Numbered from the stretch's first letter, positions 8,975-18,324 are shown. The stretch: DNA of 64,000 bases from Sporanaerobium hydrogeniformans (GCF_002735925.1 NZ_PEDL01000006.1:93547-157546), one strand, 5' to 3'. Notes: generated by a model not told the origin, from the sequence alone. Translations and numbers: made by a program.

Positions 8975-9433
8975 TTATTTACAAACATCTATCCATTTAC
9001 CACCTGTCAGGTTTTCTAATTCAGAAATGGTTATTTCTACTGCTGTATGATTACCACCAGCTGCAGGATAGACACTTTCATATTCCTTTAAACTCTCATC
9101 TAAATAGATGGCTATATCCTTTGGAAGCCCAAAGGGACAAACACCCCCTACTGGGTGCCCTGTCTTTTCAAAAGTTTCATCAAAACTCATCATTTTAGCC
9201 TTTGTTCCAAAGACTGCTTTATATTTACTATTATCAATTTTAGCTGTTCCTCTTGCCACAATAACTAAGCTTTCATCTTTCCCATTGAAAGCAAGTGTTT
9301 TTGCAATCCTTGCTTCTTCTACTCCTAGGGCTTTTGCCGCTAAAGGCACAGTAGCACTACTTTCACCTAAAAAAATAATATCTTTTTTTACTTCTCTTTC
9401 TTTAAAATAATTTTCAACCTCATGTACACCCAT
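8975..9433 (-). CDS. YbaK/EbsC-family aminoacyl-tRNA deacylase
   Basis: A 152-residue YbaK/ProX-type editing domain, which hydrolyses misacylated tRNA (Cys- or Ala-tRNA-Pro in characterised members). Recognisable segments are the K in ARIAKTLAF, the VARGTAKIDNSK strand-helix and GHPVGGVCPFG, the conserved substrate-pocket loop. I start at ATG 9433, whose AGAGGA lies eight bases upstream and which matches the family N-terminus. An ATG eight codons earlier overlaps the stop of the coiled-coil gene as ATGA, so translational coupling is possible. Confidence 0.8.
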   Translation of the reverse strand: MGVHEVENYFKEREVKKDIIFLGESSATVPLAAKALGVEEARIAKTLAFNGKDESLVIVARGTAKIDNSKYKAVFGTKAKMMSFDETFEKTGHPVGGVCPFGLPKDIAIYLDESLKEYESVYPAAGGNHTAVEITISELENLTGGKWIDVCK

Positions 9434-9453
9434 TTTCTTATCCTCTTTCTCCT

Positions 9454-10401
9454 TCATGCCCCTGTATACTCCGCAAGAAACATTTGTCTTTCCTCTTGAA
9501 GCTGTGCAATGTTCCATTCAATAGTATTCCTTTTTTGACATAGCTTATCTATAATCCTTTTAATGTGATGAATACTCTCTAAAACCTTTTTACTATCACT
9601 GTCAATTTTATTGCGTACTCTTAAATCTGTAAAGATATTATCAAACCAAAAATCAATCGTTCTAGTACTATTATCTATTCCAAACTCTCCCTGCAAATTA
9701 ATATCCTTTACATCTTCTAATTCTCTTATAAAGCTTTGAAGCTGAACTTGTAAACGGTTAATTTCTATTTGAGCACTATCTATTTTGTCATATTTCACCA
9801 TATGAGATAGAAGCCCTCCATTGGTAAAAGCATCGTAAGTTGCCCAGTTTCTAGCACTACCTAATAGCCCTTCTGCCGTTTCTCCTGTATGTTGCGCCCT
9901 GTATCCTGCTGAGATGGCTTCATTTATCTCAAAAAGTTGAGACCTTAACTCTTCTTCTTTTAATTCAAAATTTTTATAGATTAAGTAGGCCTCTGAATTT
10001 TTATTTAATAGTAATTTGGTTTCTCTCTTCTTTAGTTCTTCTTGATACTCTTTTTCATATGTCTTTAAAAGGGCAATACGCTCTTGTAATTTTATTTTGT
10101 CTTTTTTTAACTCCTGTACACGTTGTACTCTTTTATCATATTCCCATTTAGCCTCTAGCATTTCTTGCTGCTCTTTTTCTAGTTTATCCTCATATTTATT
10201 GATAAACTTAAAAAGTAAAGTGCTAAAACTTTCTTTTTGAAGGCTTTTTACATCTTCTGTTTCCTTTTCAAGCTTATGTAAAAAGGCATGCTCCTCCTCC
10301 TTGGCCTCTCTTAACTCCTGACTTAAGCGTCCTAAGCGTTCTTGCAAACGATCTAGGCTACTTACTAATTCCCTTATTTCACTTAATTTTTTATTTTCCA
10401 T
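9454..10401 (-). CDS. Long coiled-coil protein of unknown function
   Basis: A 315-residue protein. About residues 1-165 are heptad-rich and dominated by E, K, L and Q (for example RLQERLGRLSQELREAKEEE), predicting long coiled coil. A glycine-containing turn (EGLLGSARNWATYDAF) follows, then a second helical half ending in coiled coil. No signal peptide or membrane segment is seen. The DAFTNGGLLSHMVKYDK segment looks like a conserved core, but I do not recognise the family. It has its own GGAGG site and is followed by the YbaK gene with an ATGA overlap. Confidence 0.6.
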   Translation of the reverse strand: MENKKLSEIRELVSSLDRLQERLGRLSQELREAKEEEHAFLHKLEKETEDVKSLQKESFSTLLFKFINKYEDKLEKEQQEMLEAKWEYDKRVQRVQELKKDKIKLQERIALLKTYEKEYQEELKKRETKLLLNKNSEAYLIYKNFELKEEELRSQLFEINEAISAGYRAQHTGETAEGLLGSARNWATYDAFTNGGLLSHMVKYDKIDSAQIEINRLQVQLQSFIRELEDVKDINLQGEFGIDNSTRTIDFWFDNIFTDLRVRNKIDSDSKKVLESIHHIKRIIDKLCQKRNTIEWNIAQLQEERQMFLAEYTGA

Positions 10402-10432
10402 TTATTTCCCTCCCATTCTCATGTAGATGTGA

Positions 10433-10479
10433 ATTATTTATGTAAAGGACGATATGGAATCGTCCCCTACATAAATAAT
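10433..10479 (-). repeat. Long palindrome, REP-like hairpin
   Basis: Two 21-base arms around a 5-base loop are complementary except for two positions, and these become G-U pairs in a minus-strand transcript. So the RNA stem is complete. It overlaps the last codons of the HAD gene and lies before the coiled-coil gene. A related GTAGGG-type palindrome occurs at 39972-39999. Confidence 0.55.
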
Positions 10480-11093
10480 TTGAGGAGCTCCTTAAAGCTG
10501 TTTATTTTATAATCGTAGGTTTTCACTTCTCCAAAACCATAGCTTGCATATACAAAAGGAATACCTGCTTCTTTAGCACTTTCCTGATCCTTAAGTGTAT
10601 CCCCTATATATACAGGTGCCTTTAGATGATTGCGTGCGATTACTTTTTTGATATTCTCAGCCTTAGTAAGCCCTGTACTCTCTGCATCTTGAATATCTAT
10701 AAAGTAGTGTCTTAGCTTATGATAGTCTAAAAAGCTCTCAATATACCCACACTGACAGTTACTTACAATACATAGCTTATAGCTTTTAGCAAGTTGACTT
10801 AAAGTTTCTTCTAAATCATCGTAAAGCACACCTCCATGTTCCTTCATATAATGGCATTCTTCTTTACTACATATCCTCATAAGCTCTTGACGTTTCTCCT
10901 CATCCACGTCTTTAAAAAATTGACGAGCAATCTCAGGAAGCTGTGTTCCCATTACCGCCATTACTCTCTCTCTTGTTAACTCTAATTGTACTTCTGGAAA
11001 TTTCTTGATCGCTGCATTCCATGCTACCACTATACCATCAACTGAGTCCCATAGCGTACCATCCAAATCAAATATCAAGCTATCTATCTTCAT
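10467..11093 (-). CDS. HAD-superfamily hydrolase, phosphoglycolate phosphatase-like
   Basis: A 208-residue HAD phosphatase. Motif I is DLDGTLWDS with the nucleophile and acid/base aspartates (about residues 9-17), motif II is IVSNC, and motif III/IV is a Lys followed by YIGDTLKDQESAKEAG. An alpha-helical cap sits between motifs I and II, so it is subclass I like Gph or beta-phosphoglucomutase. The physiological substrate is unknown. The start has AGGAG six bases upstream. Confidence 0.85.
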   Translation of the reverse strand: MKIDSLIFDLDGTLWDSVDGIVVAWNAAIKKFPEVQLELTRERVMAVMGTQLPEIARQFFKDVDEEKRQELMRICSKEECHYMKEHGGVLYDDLEETLSQLAKSYKLCIVSNCQCGYIESFLDYHKLRHYFIDIQDAESTGLTKAENIKKVIARNHLKAPVYIGDTLKDQESAKEAGIPFVYASYGFGEVKTYDYKINSFKELLKLFM

Positions 11094-11190
11094 TTTTATC
11101 TCCTAGCTTCTCTATTTCTTTTAGTCTATAGTATTTCCCATTAAGTTCTTCTAAAAACCTTTATTCTATTTCTTTTATCTTATTATACAT

Positions 11191-11219
11191 AAAAACCAGA
11201 AGAATAACTATTCTTCTGG
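11191..11219 (-). terminator. Intrinsic terminator after the amt gene
   Basis: On the minus strand CCAGAAGAATA pairs with TATTCTTCTGG over a 2-base centre, followed by five T. It lies 33 bases after the transporter stop codon. Confidence 0.8.
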
Positions 11220-11251
11220 CTTCAGATTTATAAAGTTAACTTATTTTTTAT

Positions 11252-12949
11252 CTACTCCACATCTTGAAGAGCATCATAACCTTCTTCTCCAGTTCGCACC
11301 TTAATAACATTTTCTACATCATAAACAAAAATCTTACCATCTCCTATATGACCCGTATAAAGTATACGCTTTGCCTCTTCCACAACGGTACTTACTGGAA
11401 TCTTACAAACCACTATATCTACTTGAATTTTAGGAAGTAAATTAATTTCTAAAGGCACACCACGATAATATTCTGTAGCTCCCTTTTGCATACCACAACC
11501 TAATACATGATTAACTGTCATCCCTGTAATACCAATAGTATTCATAGCTGCTTTTAAAGCTTCAAATTGACTTTCCTTAGTAATAATCCTAATTTGTGTC
11601 ATTTTTACATCTGAGCCTACTTCACGTGGTTTTAAACGTTCTACTGGTACAGCCTTCTCTATACTTACTTTACTTGATTCTATAGTCGCTGCTACTTCTC
11701 CTACCACCCTATTACTCATTGTGTAGAAATCTGCATAAGCACTTACTAGACCATGCTCTGGTAAATCTAGACCACTGATTTCCTCTTCCCGTGTAACACG
11801 TAACCCAACTGTATTCTTCAAAATCATAAAAACAAGTGTCATTGTAATAGCTACCCATAAAAAGACTGCTACAACACCTAATACTTGAATACCTAGAAAG
11901 CTTGCACCATATCCATAAAAGAGCCCCTGTGAAGTAGAGAAAAGTCCTGTTAAAATAGTTCCTGTTGCACCACATAGTCCATGTACGCCAATTGCACCAA
12001 CAGGGTCATCTATCTTTAAAACCTTATCAATAAATTCAATACCAAAAACCACAACGAAACCTGCACATATACCAATAAAGAATGCCCCTATAGGATCTAC
12101 TACATCACAGCCTGCTGTAATCGCTACAAGACCTGCTAGAGAGCCATTTAAAGTCATAGATACATCGGGTTTTTTATAACGTACCCAAGTAATAATCATA
12201 GTCGTTACAGTTGCCACTGCTGCTGCTAAGTTAGTGGTTGTAAAAATAGACCCCATTGCAACAAGTACATCATCTCCCTCTGCACAGACCGTAGAACCTC
12301 CATTAAACCCAAACCAACAGAACCAAAGGATAAAAACTCCTAATGCACCAAGAGTAATGCTATGACCTGGTATGGCTTTAGCTGTACCATCCTTAGAGTA
12401 TTTACCAATTCGTGGACCTAGTATCTTAGCTCCAACAAGTGCTGCCACACCTCCTACCATATGAACAGCGGTAGAGCCTGCAAAATCATGGAAGCCTAAC
12501 TGTGAAAGCCAGCCTCCTCCCCAAATCCAATGGCCAGATATAGGATAAATAACTGCACTAATGATTGCACTGTAAATACAGTATGAAATAAACTTTGTTC
12601 GTTCTGCCATAGCTCCAGATACTATGGTTGCTGCTGTGGCACAAAAAACAGTTTGAAATATAAAAAATACATATTTAGGAATACCTGCTGGCAAAATAGA
12701 TGCATAATCTCCTGTGCTAAACAAGTCAATGCCTCCTACTAGTGCACTACTTCCTGCAAACATTAACCCAAAACCAAATAGCCAATAAATAGGTGTCCCA
12801 ATGGCAAAATCCATTAAATTTTTCATAATAATATTTCCTGCATTTTTTGCTCTTGTAAATCCCGTCTCAACCATAGCAAATCCTGCTTGCATAAAAAATA
12901 CCAATGCTGCTGCTACTAATACCCAAATTACACTTACTGATGAATACAT
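11252..12949 (-). CDS. amt: Ammonium transporter fused to a C-terminal P-II signalling domain
   Basis: A 565-residue fusion. Residues 1-385 form the 11-helix Amt channel, with the pore twin histidines in STAVHMVGG (His163) and AIGVHGLCG (His323) and the AMAERTKF loop. Residues about 449-560 form a complete P-II domain (TQIRIITKES, GITGMTV, a T-loop from GCGMQKGATEYYRG to LLPK, and TGHIGDGKIFVYDV). Normally a separate GlnK plugs Amt; here the regulator is tethered. The position of the uridylylated Tyr51 of GlnB is Leu500. I start at ATG 12949, which gives a 7-base spacing from GGAGG; an ATG two codons earlier is too close to it. Confidence 0.92.
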   Translation of the reverse strand: MYSSVSVIWVLVAAALVFFMQAGFAMVETGFTRAKNAGNIIMKNLMDFAIGTPIYWLFGFGLMFAGSSALVGGIDLFSTGDYASILPAGIPKYVFFIFQTVFCATAATIVSGAMAERTKFISYCIYSAIISAVIYPISGHWIWGGGWLSQLGFHDFAGSTAVHMVGGVAALVGAKILGPRIGKYSKDGTAKAIPGHSITLGALGVFILWFCWFGFNGGSTVCAEGDDVLVAMGSIFTTTNLAAAVATVTTMIITWVRYKKPDVSMTLNGSLAGLVAITAGCDVVDPIGAFFIGICAGFVVVFGIEFIDKVLKIDDPVGAIGVHGLCGATGTILTGLFSTSQGLFYGYGASFLGIQVLGVVAVFLWVAITMTLVFMILKNTVGLRVTREEEISGLDLPEHGLVSAYADFYTMSNRVVGEVAATIESSKVSIEKAVPVERLKPREVGSDVKMTQIRIITKESQFEALKAAMNTIGITGMTVNHVLGCGMQKGATEYYRGVPLEINLLPKIQVDIVVCKIPVSTVVEEAKRILYTGHIGDGKIFVYDVENVIKVRTGEEGYDALQDVE

Positions 12950-13047
12950 ACTCATTCCTCCTCATATAAAATCAATTTTCTCTTTTACTCCTCTACTGCC
13001 CCCTCTTTAGTCATAAATTAAGTACACTCTAGCTTTTCAAAACAAAA

Positions 13048-13082
13048 AAGGCGCTATAGACTGTTCGTCTATAGCGCCTTTG
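13048..13082 (-). terminator. Strong intrinsic terminator after the cyclase-family gene
   Basis: A perfect 14-base stem (AAAGGCGCTATAGA with its complement, short loop) is followed on the minus strand by TTTTTTG. It ends the cyclase-family gene upstream of amt. Confidence 0.85.
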
Positions 13083-13220
13083 CTATTTATCCACATTATA
13101 ACATCCTTATCTTAAAAGTGTTATAATTTTTTAGCTATTTACTATTTATAAACTTTATAACTTATATTTATCTCATTTATACTGCTTTCATTTCTTTAAG
13201 GTATTATTTCTATAATCTTA

Positions 13221-13799
13221 CTATTCTCTAGGCTGAGTAGCAATGACCCTACACTTTAGTCCTGTTGCCTCTAAATCTTCAAACCACATGGTTAACATTT
13301 TACAAGGTTTATTGGTGTCTATCTCTCCTAAATGCTGCAGGTTCTCTATAACATAAACTCCTTGCTTCTCACAACGCCTATCTGCTTCTATATGCTCTTT
13401 CCCCTTACGAAGGTCTGGTGCGTCAAGTCCTATAAAGGCAATTCCTTCCTGTATTAATTCATCTATTAATTCCCATGAAAAATTTACTCCTTCTTTAAAA
13501 TAATTGTTGCTTCCATAGGGAAAACGCTCAATAAGCCCTGTTCGAAAAAGTACAAAATCTCCTGGTTTAATATAATCTATATCAATATCTTCACTGGTAA
13601 TTTCACGATTTCTTATAGTACTTACATCAAATAGAATTCCTCTCCTTTGCATATATTCAAGAGGGATCTGTTTCATTTCATAAACATCCATATGGGTACC
13701 TACATGTCCCATTACACTTTCTTTTTTCGGCTGTAACTCTGCCCACTTGTAAATTTTATTTATCTTTTTTACTTGCAATGTTAAATCAATATATTTCAT
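13221..13799 (-). CDS. Cyclase-family (kynurenine formamidase-like) metal-dependent hydrolase
   Basis: A 192-residue protein of the PF04199 cyclase fold. The metal-binding signature H-x-G-T-H-x-D is seen as GHVGTHMD at residues 31-38, and FIGLDAPDLRKG carries the later conserved aspartate. Characterised relatives hydrolyse N-formylkynurenine or act in polyketide cyclisation or isatin hydrolysis; the substrate here cannot be inferred. It is a single gene between the amt gene and the divergent AraC regulator, so a link to pectin use is possible but unsupported. Confidence 0.75.
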   Translation of the reverse strand: MKYIDLTLQVKKINKIYKWAELQPKKESVMGHVGTHMDVYEMKQIPLEYMQRRGILFDVSTIRNREITSEDIDIDYIKPGDFVLFRTGLIERFPYGSNNYFKEGVNFSWELIDELIQEGIAFIGLDAPDLRKGKEHIEADRRCEKQGVYVIENLQHLGEIDTNKPCKMLTMWFEDLEATGLKCRVIATQPRE

Positions 13800-13955
13800 A
13801 TCCTTGCCCTTATCTTTAATGGTTTAGTCTATTATTTACCTTTATCTACTACTCTTTCCATTATATGCTTTTATGATTCCCTTCACAATACCCCCTTCTT
13901 TATACTGTTTTTTCTTCAATTTTTCACACTATCTTCACAAATAATAGATTATAAA

Positions 13956-13984
13956 TTGAAGTTCATCTAAAAAAATGGTATAAT
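13956..13984 (+). promoter_or_regulatory. Sigma-A promoter of the AraC gene
   Basis: TTGAAG at 13956-13961 and TATAAT at 13979-13984 are separated by 17 bases. They point into the AraC regulator, about 85 bases before its ATG. Confidence 0.65.
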
Positions 13985-14070
13985 TTATACAAATAAATTT
14001 TGTCTATTTACAAGTTTATTGTTTATCCTAACTGATTACATCAAACAGTATTCTCACTAAGGAGGTTTTT

Positions 14071-14922
14071 ATGGTAAAGCAAGCTGTCTTTGCGCCCCAT
14101 TACGATTTTTTTATCGAAAAAACTCAAAAAAGAAACGTTTACAATATGGACTTTTTTCATATGCATAAAAAATATGAAATTTATTATCTCTTAGAAGGTT
14201 CTCGGAAATATTTTATTGATGACTCCATCTATCTGGTAAATGCAGGTAATTTGGTGCTAATAGACGCCGATGCTGTTCATAAAACAGCTAATATAGGAGA
14301 TGCGCCCCACAGTCGTATCGTTCTCAATTTTAGTAAAAGTTTTATAGAGGATTTTTCAACCCAGCTTAAGGAGCTTCATTTAACTTCTATCTTCGAAACC
14401 AAATTTACAGTCCTTCCTCTTTCCTTTAAATATAAACTTATTATAGAAAATATTTTAAATCGATTAGTAGAAGTAGGATCTGAAAACCCTGAAAACAACA
14501 AAGTTCTATTAGCACTTCTTTTATCAGAGCTCTTAATGATGATTAAAGAATATATTACTGAATTAGAACAAAAGGAGTACCAATCCCATCAAATTGTTAA
14601 CAATAAAGTAGATAAAATCTTAAAGTATATTAGTCAGCATTATAGTGAAGAGCTTACACTCACCTCTATCGCTGAGAAGTTTTATATTAGCCCCTTTTAC
14701 CTTAGTAAAATCTTTAAAAAATCAACCAACTTGTCTATTGTAGAGTATATCAATAGTTTACGTATCAGACAAGCAAAAGAACTACTTGAACACTCCTCCT
14801 TTAAAATTGCTGATATTGCAGAAAAGGTTGGTTTCTCAAGTAGCTCTCATTTCAGTAGAACCTTTAAGCTTGTAACAGGCTTATCACCTCAACAATACAA
14901 AAAATATTATTCTACTAAATAA
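14071..14922 (+). CDS. AraC-family regulator of the pectin island
   Basis: A 283-residue protein. The N-terminal half is a cupin sensor (HMHKKYEIYYLLEGSRKYF, then LVLIDADAVHKT). The C-terminal 100 residues form the double helix-turn-helix: LTLTSIAEKFYISPFYLSKI and FKIADIAEKVGFSSSSHFSR followed by FKLVTGLSPQQYKKY. AAGGAGG precedes the ATG. Its 3' end overlaps the converging GH28 gene by 16 bases. Its place at the edge of the pectin cluster suggests it senses a galacturonide and activates the transporter promoters, which have poor -35 boxes. Confidence 0.88.
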   Translation: MVKQAVFAPHYDFFIEKTQKRNVYNMDFFHMHKKYEIYYLLEGSRKYFIDDSIYLVNAGNLVLIDADAVHKTANIGDAPHSRIVLNFSKSFIEDFSTQLKELHLTSIFETKFTVLPLSFKYKLIIENILNRLVEVGSENPENNKVLLALLLSELLMMIKEYITELEQKEYQSHQIVNNKVDKILKYISQHYSEELTLTSIAEKFYISPFYLSKIFKKSTNLSIVEYINSLRIRQAKELLEHSSFKIADIAEKVGFSSSSHFSRTFKLVTGLSPQQYKKYYSTK

Positions 14923-16466
14923 TCCTCTATAGCTTCTAGCTCTAGGGGATTTCCTATTTGGTTAGTTATGGTTACATTTTCTAGTTTTAGCTTACACACA
15001 TTTTTAAAATGGAAGCCTGCCCTAAGGGTTTTTTCTTGGAAGCTTAGCATCTCTGGATAATCTGCTTGGGCATCCTCCTTAAAATCTATAGATACATTTT
15101 TAAACCATAGACTTTTTATCTTTTCTTCTGGGAGGCCATAGATAAAGCCTGCACATACCTCCGTATCCCTACACACAATATTTTTAAATGTCAATTCACC
15201 AATATACGGTGTGCGTTCATCCTTTGGCAAAGGTGCCTTATCCCAAACATAAGGCGTTTTCCCATCTGGGTCACAAAAATAAAAAGCATTAATGGTAAAA
15301 GGCGTTAAAACCCCTTCCATCTTAATATTCTCTACATGAATCTGATCAATGATAGCTGTGCTGCCTCGTCCACGCCTTGTTTTTACTCGGACTCCTCTAT
15401 CTGTATTTCTAAACAAACAGCGTTCCACATGAACGTCCTTAACGCCACCAGACATTTCACTTCCCACAACTACTGCACCATGTCCAAATTCCATAAGACA
15501 GTTTCTAATAATAATACGCTCACTAGGTATGAGCTTTTCTCTTGGCATACTATATTTACCTGATTTAATGGCAATGCAGTCATCACCTAAAGAAAAACGA
15601 ACACCTATTATCTCTACATTCTTACAGGATTCAGGATCAATACCATCTGTATTCGGTGAGTCTTTAGGATTTTCTATGATTAAATTAATAAAACGGATAT
15701 TTTGGCAACGTATGGGATGAACTGTCCATGAAGGTGAGTTTTGAATTTTAACACCTTCAATGACTATATCCTTACAATCTACTAAGTTGATTGTTCGAGG
15801 ACGCCATGCAGTACGTTTCACTTTTGCATCAATCCACCAATCCCCTTGATTACCATTTCCATCAATCATGCCTTCTCCCACTATCTTTGTGTTCTGTATA
15901 CCAATCCCTGTAATCAGGCTAGCATAGGCAGCATCTGGTGTCCCTTCCCAAAAAGAAAGATAATAATCCTCTCCATCCGTGGTGTTTTTTAAAACCCCTG
16001 GTAAAATAGGGTATTTTTCTCTTTTTTCTTCACCTAAAAGGACAGCACCTTCTTCTAATTCTAAAGTCATATCACTTTTAAGAAAGAGAGGGGTTGATTT
16101 ATAAATACCCTTAGGGAGTACAACTCTCGCGCCTTTAGGTGCAGCCATAATAGCTGCTTGAAGCGCTACTGTATCTAAATGCTTTCCGTCTCCTATTGCT
16201 CCAAAATCTTTTACATTTAAAACAGCTGTTTCTTCTTCTGTATAAAAAACTTCACAACATTCCTCTGTCCTGTCCTCACTTACCCATTTAACTTCTACCG
16301 CACTAGCCGGTAGAAGCTTATGAATAGTAAAGCAATTAGTCTTTACTTGCTCTTTTAGTACACCATTTACATAGAGTAGGTAATTCTTCTCAGGATAGTA
16401 GCATCCTGTACCTTCTAGTTCTAGAGTAAGACTAGTAGCTGTTTTATGTATCAGTTTAAAAGACAT
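14907..16466 (-). CDS. Glycoside hydrolase family 28, cytoplasmic galacturonidase (copy 1)
   Basis: A 519-residue pectate hydrolase. Catalytic motifs are complete: NTDG (272-275), GDD (294-296), GHG (328-330) and R-V-K (360-362). An N-terminal domain of about 80 residues with beta-sandwich character precedes the helix, whose start reads FGAIGDGKHLDT. There is no signal peptide, so it should act on imported oligogalacturonides, probably as an exo-enzyme. It is the last gene of the first transporter operon, 11 bases after the permease stop, with AGGAGG seven bases before the ATG. It is a close paralogue of the copy at 21101. Confidence 0.92.
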   Translation of the reverse strand: MSFKLIHKTATSLTLELEGTGCYYPEKNYLLYVNGVLKEQVKTNCFTIHKLLPASAVEVKWVSEDRTEECCEVFYTEEETAVLNVKDFGAIGDGKHLDTVALQAAIMAAPKGARVVLPKGIYKSTPLFLKSDMTLELEEGAVLLGEEKREKYPILPGVLKNTTDGEDYYLSFWEGTPDAAYASLITGIGIQNTKIVGEGMIDGNGNQGDWWIDAKVKRTAWRPRTINLVDCKDIVIEGVKIQNSPSWTVHPIRCQNIRFINLIIENPKDSPNTDGIDPESCKNVEIIGVRFSLGDDCIAIKSGKYSMPREKLIPSERIIIRNCLMEFGHGAVVVGSEMSGGVKDVHVERCLFRNTDRGVRVKTRRGRGSTAIIDQIHVENIKMEGVLTPFTINAFYFCDPDGKTPYVWDKAPLPKDERTPYIGELTFKNIVCRDTEVCAGFIYGLPEEKIKSLWFKNVSIDFKEDAQADYPEMLSFQEKTLRAGFHFKNVCKLKLENVTITNQIGNPLELEAIEDYLVE

Positions 16467-16477
16467 CTATTAGCCTC

Positions 16478-17371
16478 CTAACCTTTGATACCACTTGTAG
16501 ATATTCCCTCAATAAAGTATCTTTGAGCAGAGAAAAATACAACAATCGATGGAAGTAATCCAACAAGTGACATAGCAATAATCTTATTCCAGTCAAAGGC
16601 TCCTCCTGTTGCATCCATAGACATTTTAAGAGCAATAGTTAATGGATATTTTTCTACAGAAGAAATAAAGATCAATGGTCCCATAAAGTCATTCATTGTC
16701 CACATAAAAGTAAAGAGTGCACATGAAATAATAGCTGGTTTTAATACAGGCATTAAAATAAAGATCAATGTTTGAAGAGAGTTACAACCATCAATTTTAG
16801 CTGACTCATCTAGGTCTTTCGGTATTCCTCTAAAGAATTGGATGAGCATAAATACAAAGAATACATCTGTTGCAAATAAAGAAGGAAGCACAAGAGGTGC
16901 ATAAGTATCTAGCATTCCAAAGGTTTTCCACATCATGTAACTTGGAATCCTAAGAATAATGTTTGGTAATAAAAGTGTTGCAATAACCAGAGAAAAGAAA
17001 AGCTTTTTACCTGGAAAATTAAAACGTGCAAAACCATAAGCTGTAAGAGTAACAGAAATAACTACGAAAATAACTTTTGGAATAACAATTTTAAAAGTAT
17101 TTAAGAAGTAGTGACCCATTGTATATTCTGTACCTGTTTTCCATCCTTGTATATAAGGTGTAAAGTCAAATTCCTTTGGCATAAACCAAACAGATGAAAA
17201 AATATCGGCATTGCTTTTGAAAGAAGCACCAATAAGCCAAAGAATAGGGTAAAGCATAATAATTGCAACGAGAATAAGAACCCCGTAAAGTAGTGTCATT
17301 TTGGTTGCTTTTTTAAGTTGTCTTTTGCGTTGTCTTGCATATTCTGCCTGCTGAAGTGCTTGTTCACTCAC
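16478..17371 (-). CDS. ABC transporter permease, CUT1 MalG type (set 1)
   Basis: A 297-residue inner-membrane permease with six membrane segments and the MalG-type EAA loop ESAKIDGCNSLQTL before the last segments. It forms a heterodimer with the preceding permease. The start is GTG at 17371 overlapping the TAG of that gene by one base, with GGAGG upstream. The paralogue at 22670 starts with ATG at the same place. No ATPase gene is in the cluster, so a shared MsmK-type ATPase elsewhere probably energises it. Confidence 0.9.
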   Translation of the reverse strand: MSEQALQQAEYARQRKRQLKKATKMTLLYGVLILVAIIMLYPILWLIGASFKSNADIFSSVWFMPKEFDFTPYIQGWKTGTEYTMGHYFLNTFKIVIPKVIFVVISVTLTAYGFARFNFPGKKLFFSLVIATLLLPNIILRIPSYMMWKTFGMLDTYAPLVLPSLFATDVFFVFMLIQFFRGIPKDLDESAKIDGCNSLQTLIFILMPVLKPAIISCALFTFMWTMNDFMGPLIFISSVEKYPLTIALKMSMDATGGAFDWNKIIAMSLVGLLPSIVVFFSAQRYFIEGISTSGIKG

Positions 17372-18276
17372 TATTCTTCACCTCCATTATCATTGTAGAA
17401 TACCCAATATTTAGAGCTTCTAAAGGTTATCATTGTAAAGGCCATAATGATAATAAATAAAATCCATGACATGGCACTTGCATAACCCATGTTGTAGTAT
17501 TTAAATGTGTTATCATAAATAAGCATTGGTAAAAGGTATGTACCTTTCATTGGCCCACCATTTGTTACAAGGTATGGTGCATTGAATTCTTGGAAGGCGT
17601 GTACAAGTTGCATAACGAAATTAAAGAAAAGTACAGGTGTAATCATTGGAAGTGTAATGGTAAAGAAATTACGCAATTTACTTGAACCATCTACTTCTGC
17701 TGCTTCATAAAGCTCGCCTGGAACTTCTTTAAGGGCTGCTAAGAAAATAACCATTGTTGAACCGAATTCCCATACACGTAGTAAAATAATAGTAAACATT
17801 GCCGGATTTGCTTGGCCAAACCAACTTATGGGGTTCATATGAAGTACGCCAAGTACTTGGTTTACAAGACCATCTGTAGAGAATATAAATTTCCATAAAA
17901 TGGCAATAGCTACGTTTGATCCAAGAATAGAAGGAATATAGTAGGCTGTTCTAAAGAAATTGATTCCTTTTAAATTCATATTTAATATAAAGGCAATAAA
18001 TAATGAGAAAGCAAGTTTAAGGGGTACCTCAAATATAACGTATTTTGCCGTTACTGTTAAAGCCTTTATAAATTCTTTATCTTTAAATAACTCTTTAAAA
18101 TTTTGAAGCCCCACCCATGTTGGTGCACTAAGTAGGTCATACTCTGTAAAACTTAAATAAAATGAAGCAACAATCGGATAAAGTGTAAACACTAGAAATC
18201 CAATAAGCCACGGTGCAATGTAAAGAAGTCCTATGTAGCGATCTTTTGAGAAAGATGCCTTTCGTGTCTTTTTCAT
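17371..18276 (-). CDS. ABC transporter permease, CUT1 MalF type (set 1)
   Basis: A 301-residue permease with six membrane helices. The cytoplasmic N-terminus RYIGLLYIAPWLIGFLVF is typical of UgpA/LacF proteins, and the EAA loop reads EAAEVDGSSKLRNF. It partners the MalG-type permease and the upstream binding protein. It lies 59 bases after the binding-protein stop, with a 12-base-stem hairpin in the gap that may let the binding-protein mRNA accumulate to higher levels. Confidence 0.9.
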   Translation of the reverse strand: MKKTRKASFSKDRYIGLLYIAPWLIGFLVFTLYPIVASFYLSFTEYDLLSAPTWVGLQNFKELFKDKEFIKALTVTAKYVIFEVPLKLAFSLFIAFILNMNLKGINFFRTAYYIPSILGSNVAIAILWKFIFSTDGLVNQVLGVLHMNPISWFGQANPAMFTIILLRVWEFGSTMVIFLAALKEVPGELYEAAEVDGSSKLRNFFTITLPMITPVLFFNFVMQLVHAFQEFNAPYLVTNGGPMKGTYLLPMLIYDNTFKYYNMGYASAMSWILFIIIMAFTMITFRSSKYWVFYNDNGGEE

Positions 18277-18296
18277 TGTATCTCCCTTCTAGTTAC

Positions 18297-18324
18297 TTAT
18301 GGGGCTAAACGCTTAGCCCCATAA
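18297..18324 (-). promoter_or_regulatory. Intercistronic hairpin after binding protein 1
   Basis: TTATGGGGCTAA pairs perfectly with TTAGCCCCATAA over a 4-base loop, in the gap between the binding-protein stop and the permease start. No T run follows, so it looks like an mRNA-stabilising or processing hairpin rather than a full terminator. The paralogous operon has an unrelated-sequence stem at the same place. Confidence 0.6.

Noticed and set aside
11712..11975. Alternative-frame open stretch inside the amt gene
   Set aside because: It is a shadow of the channel gene with no ribosome site and no domain.
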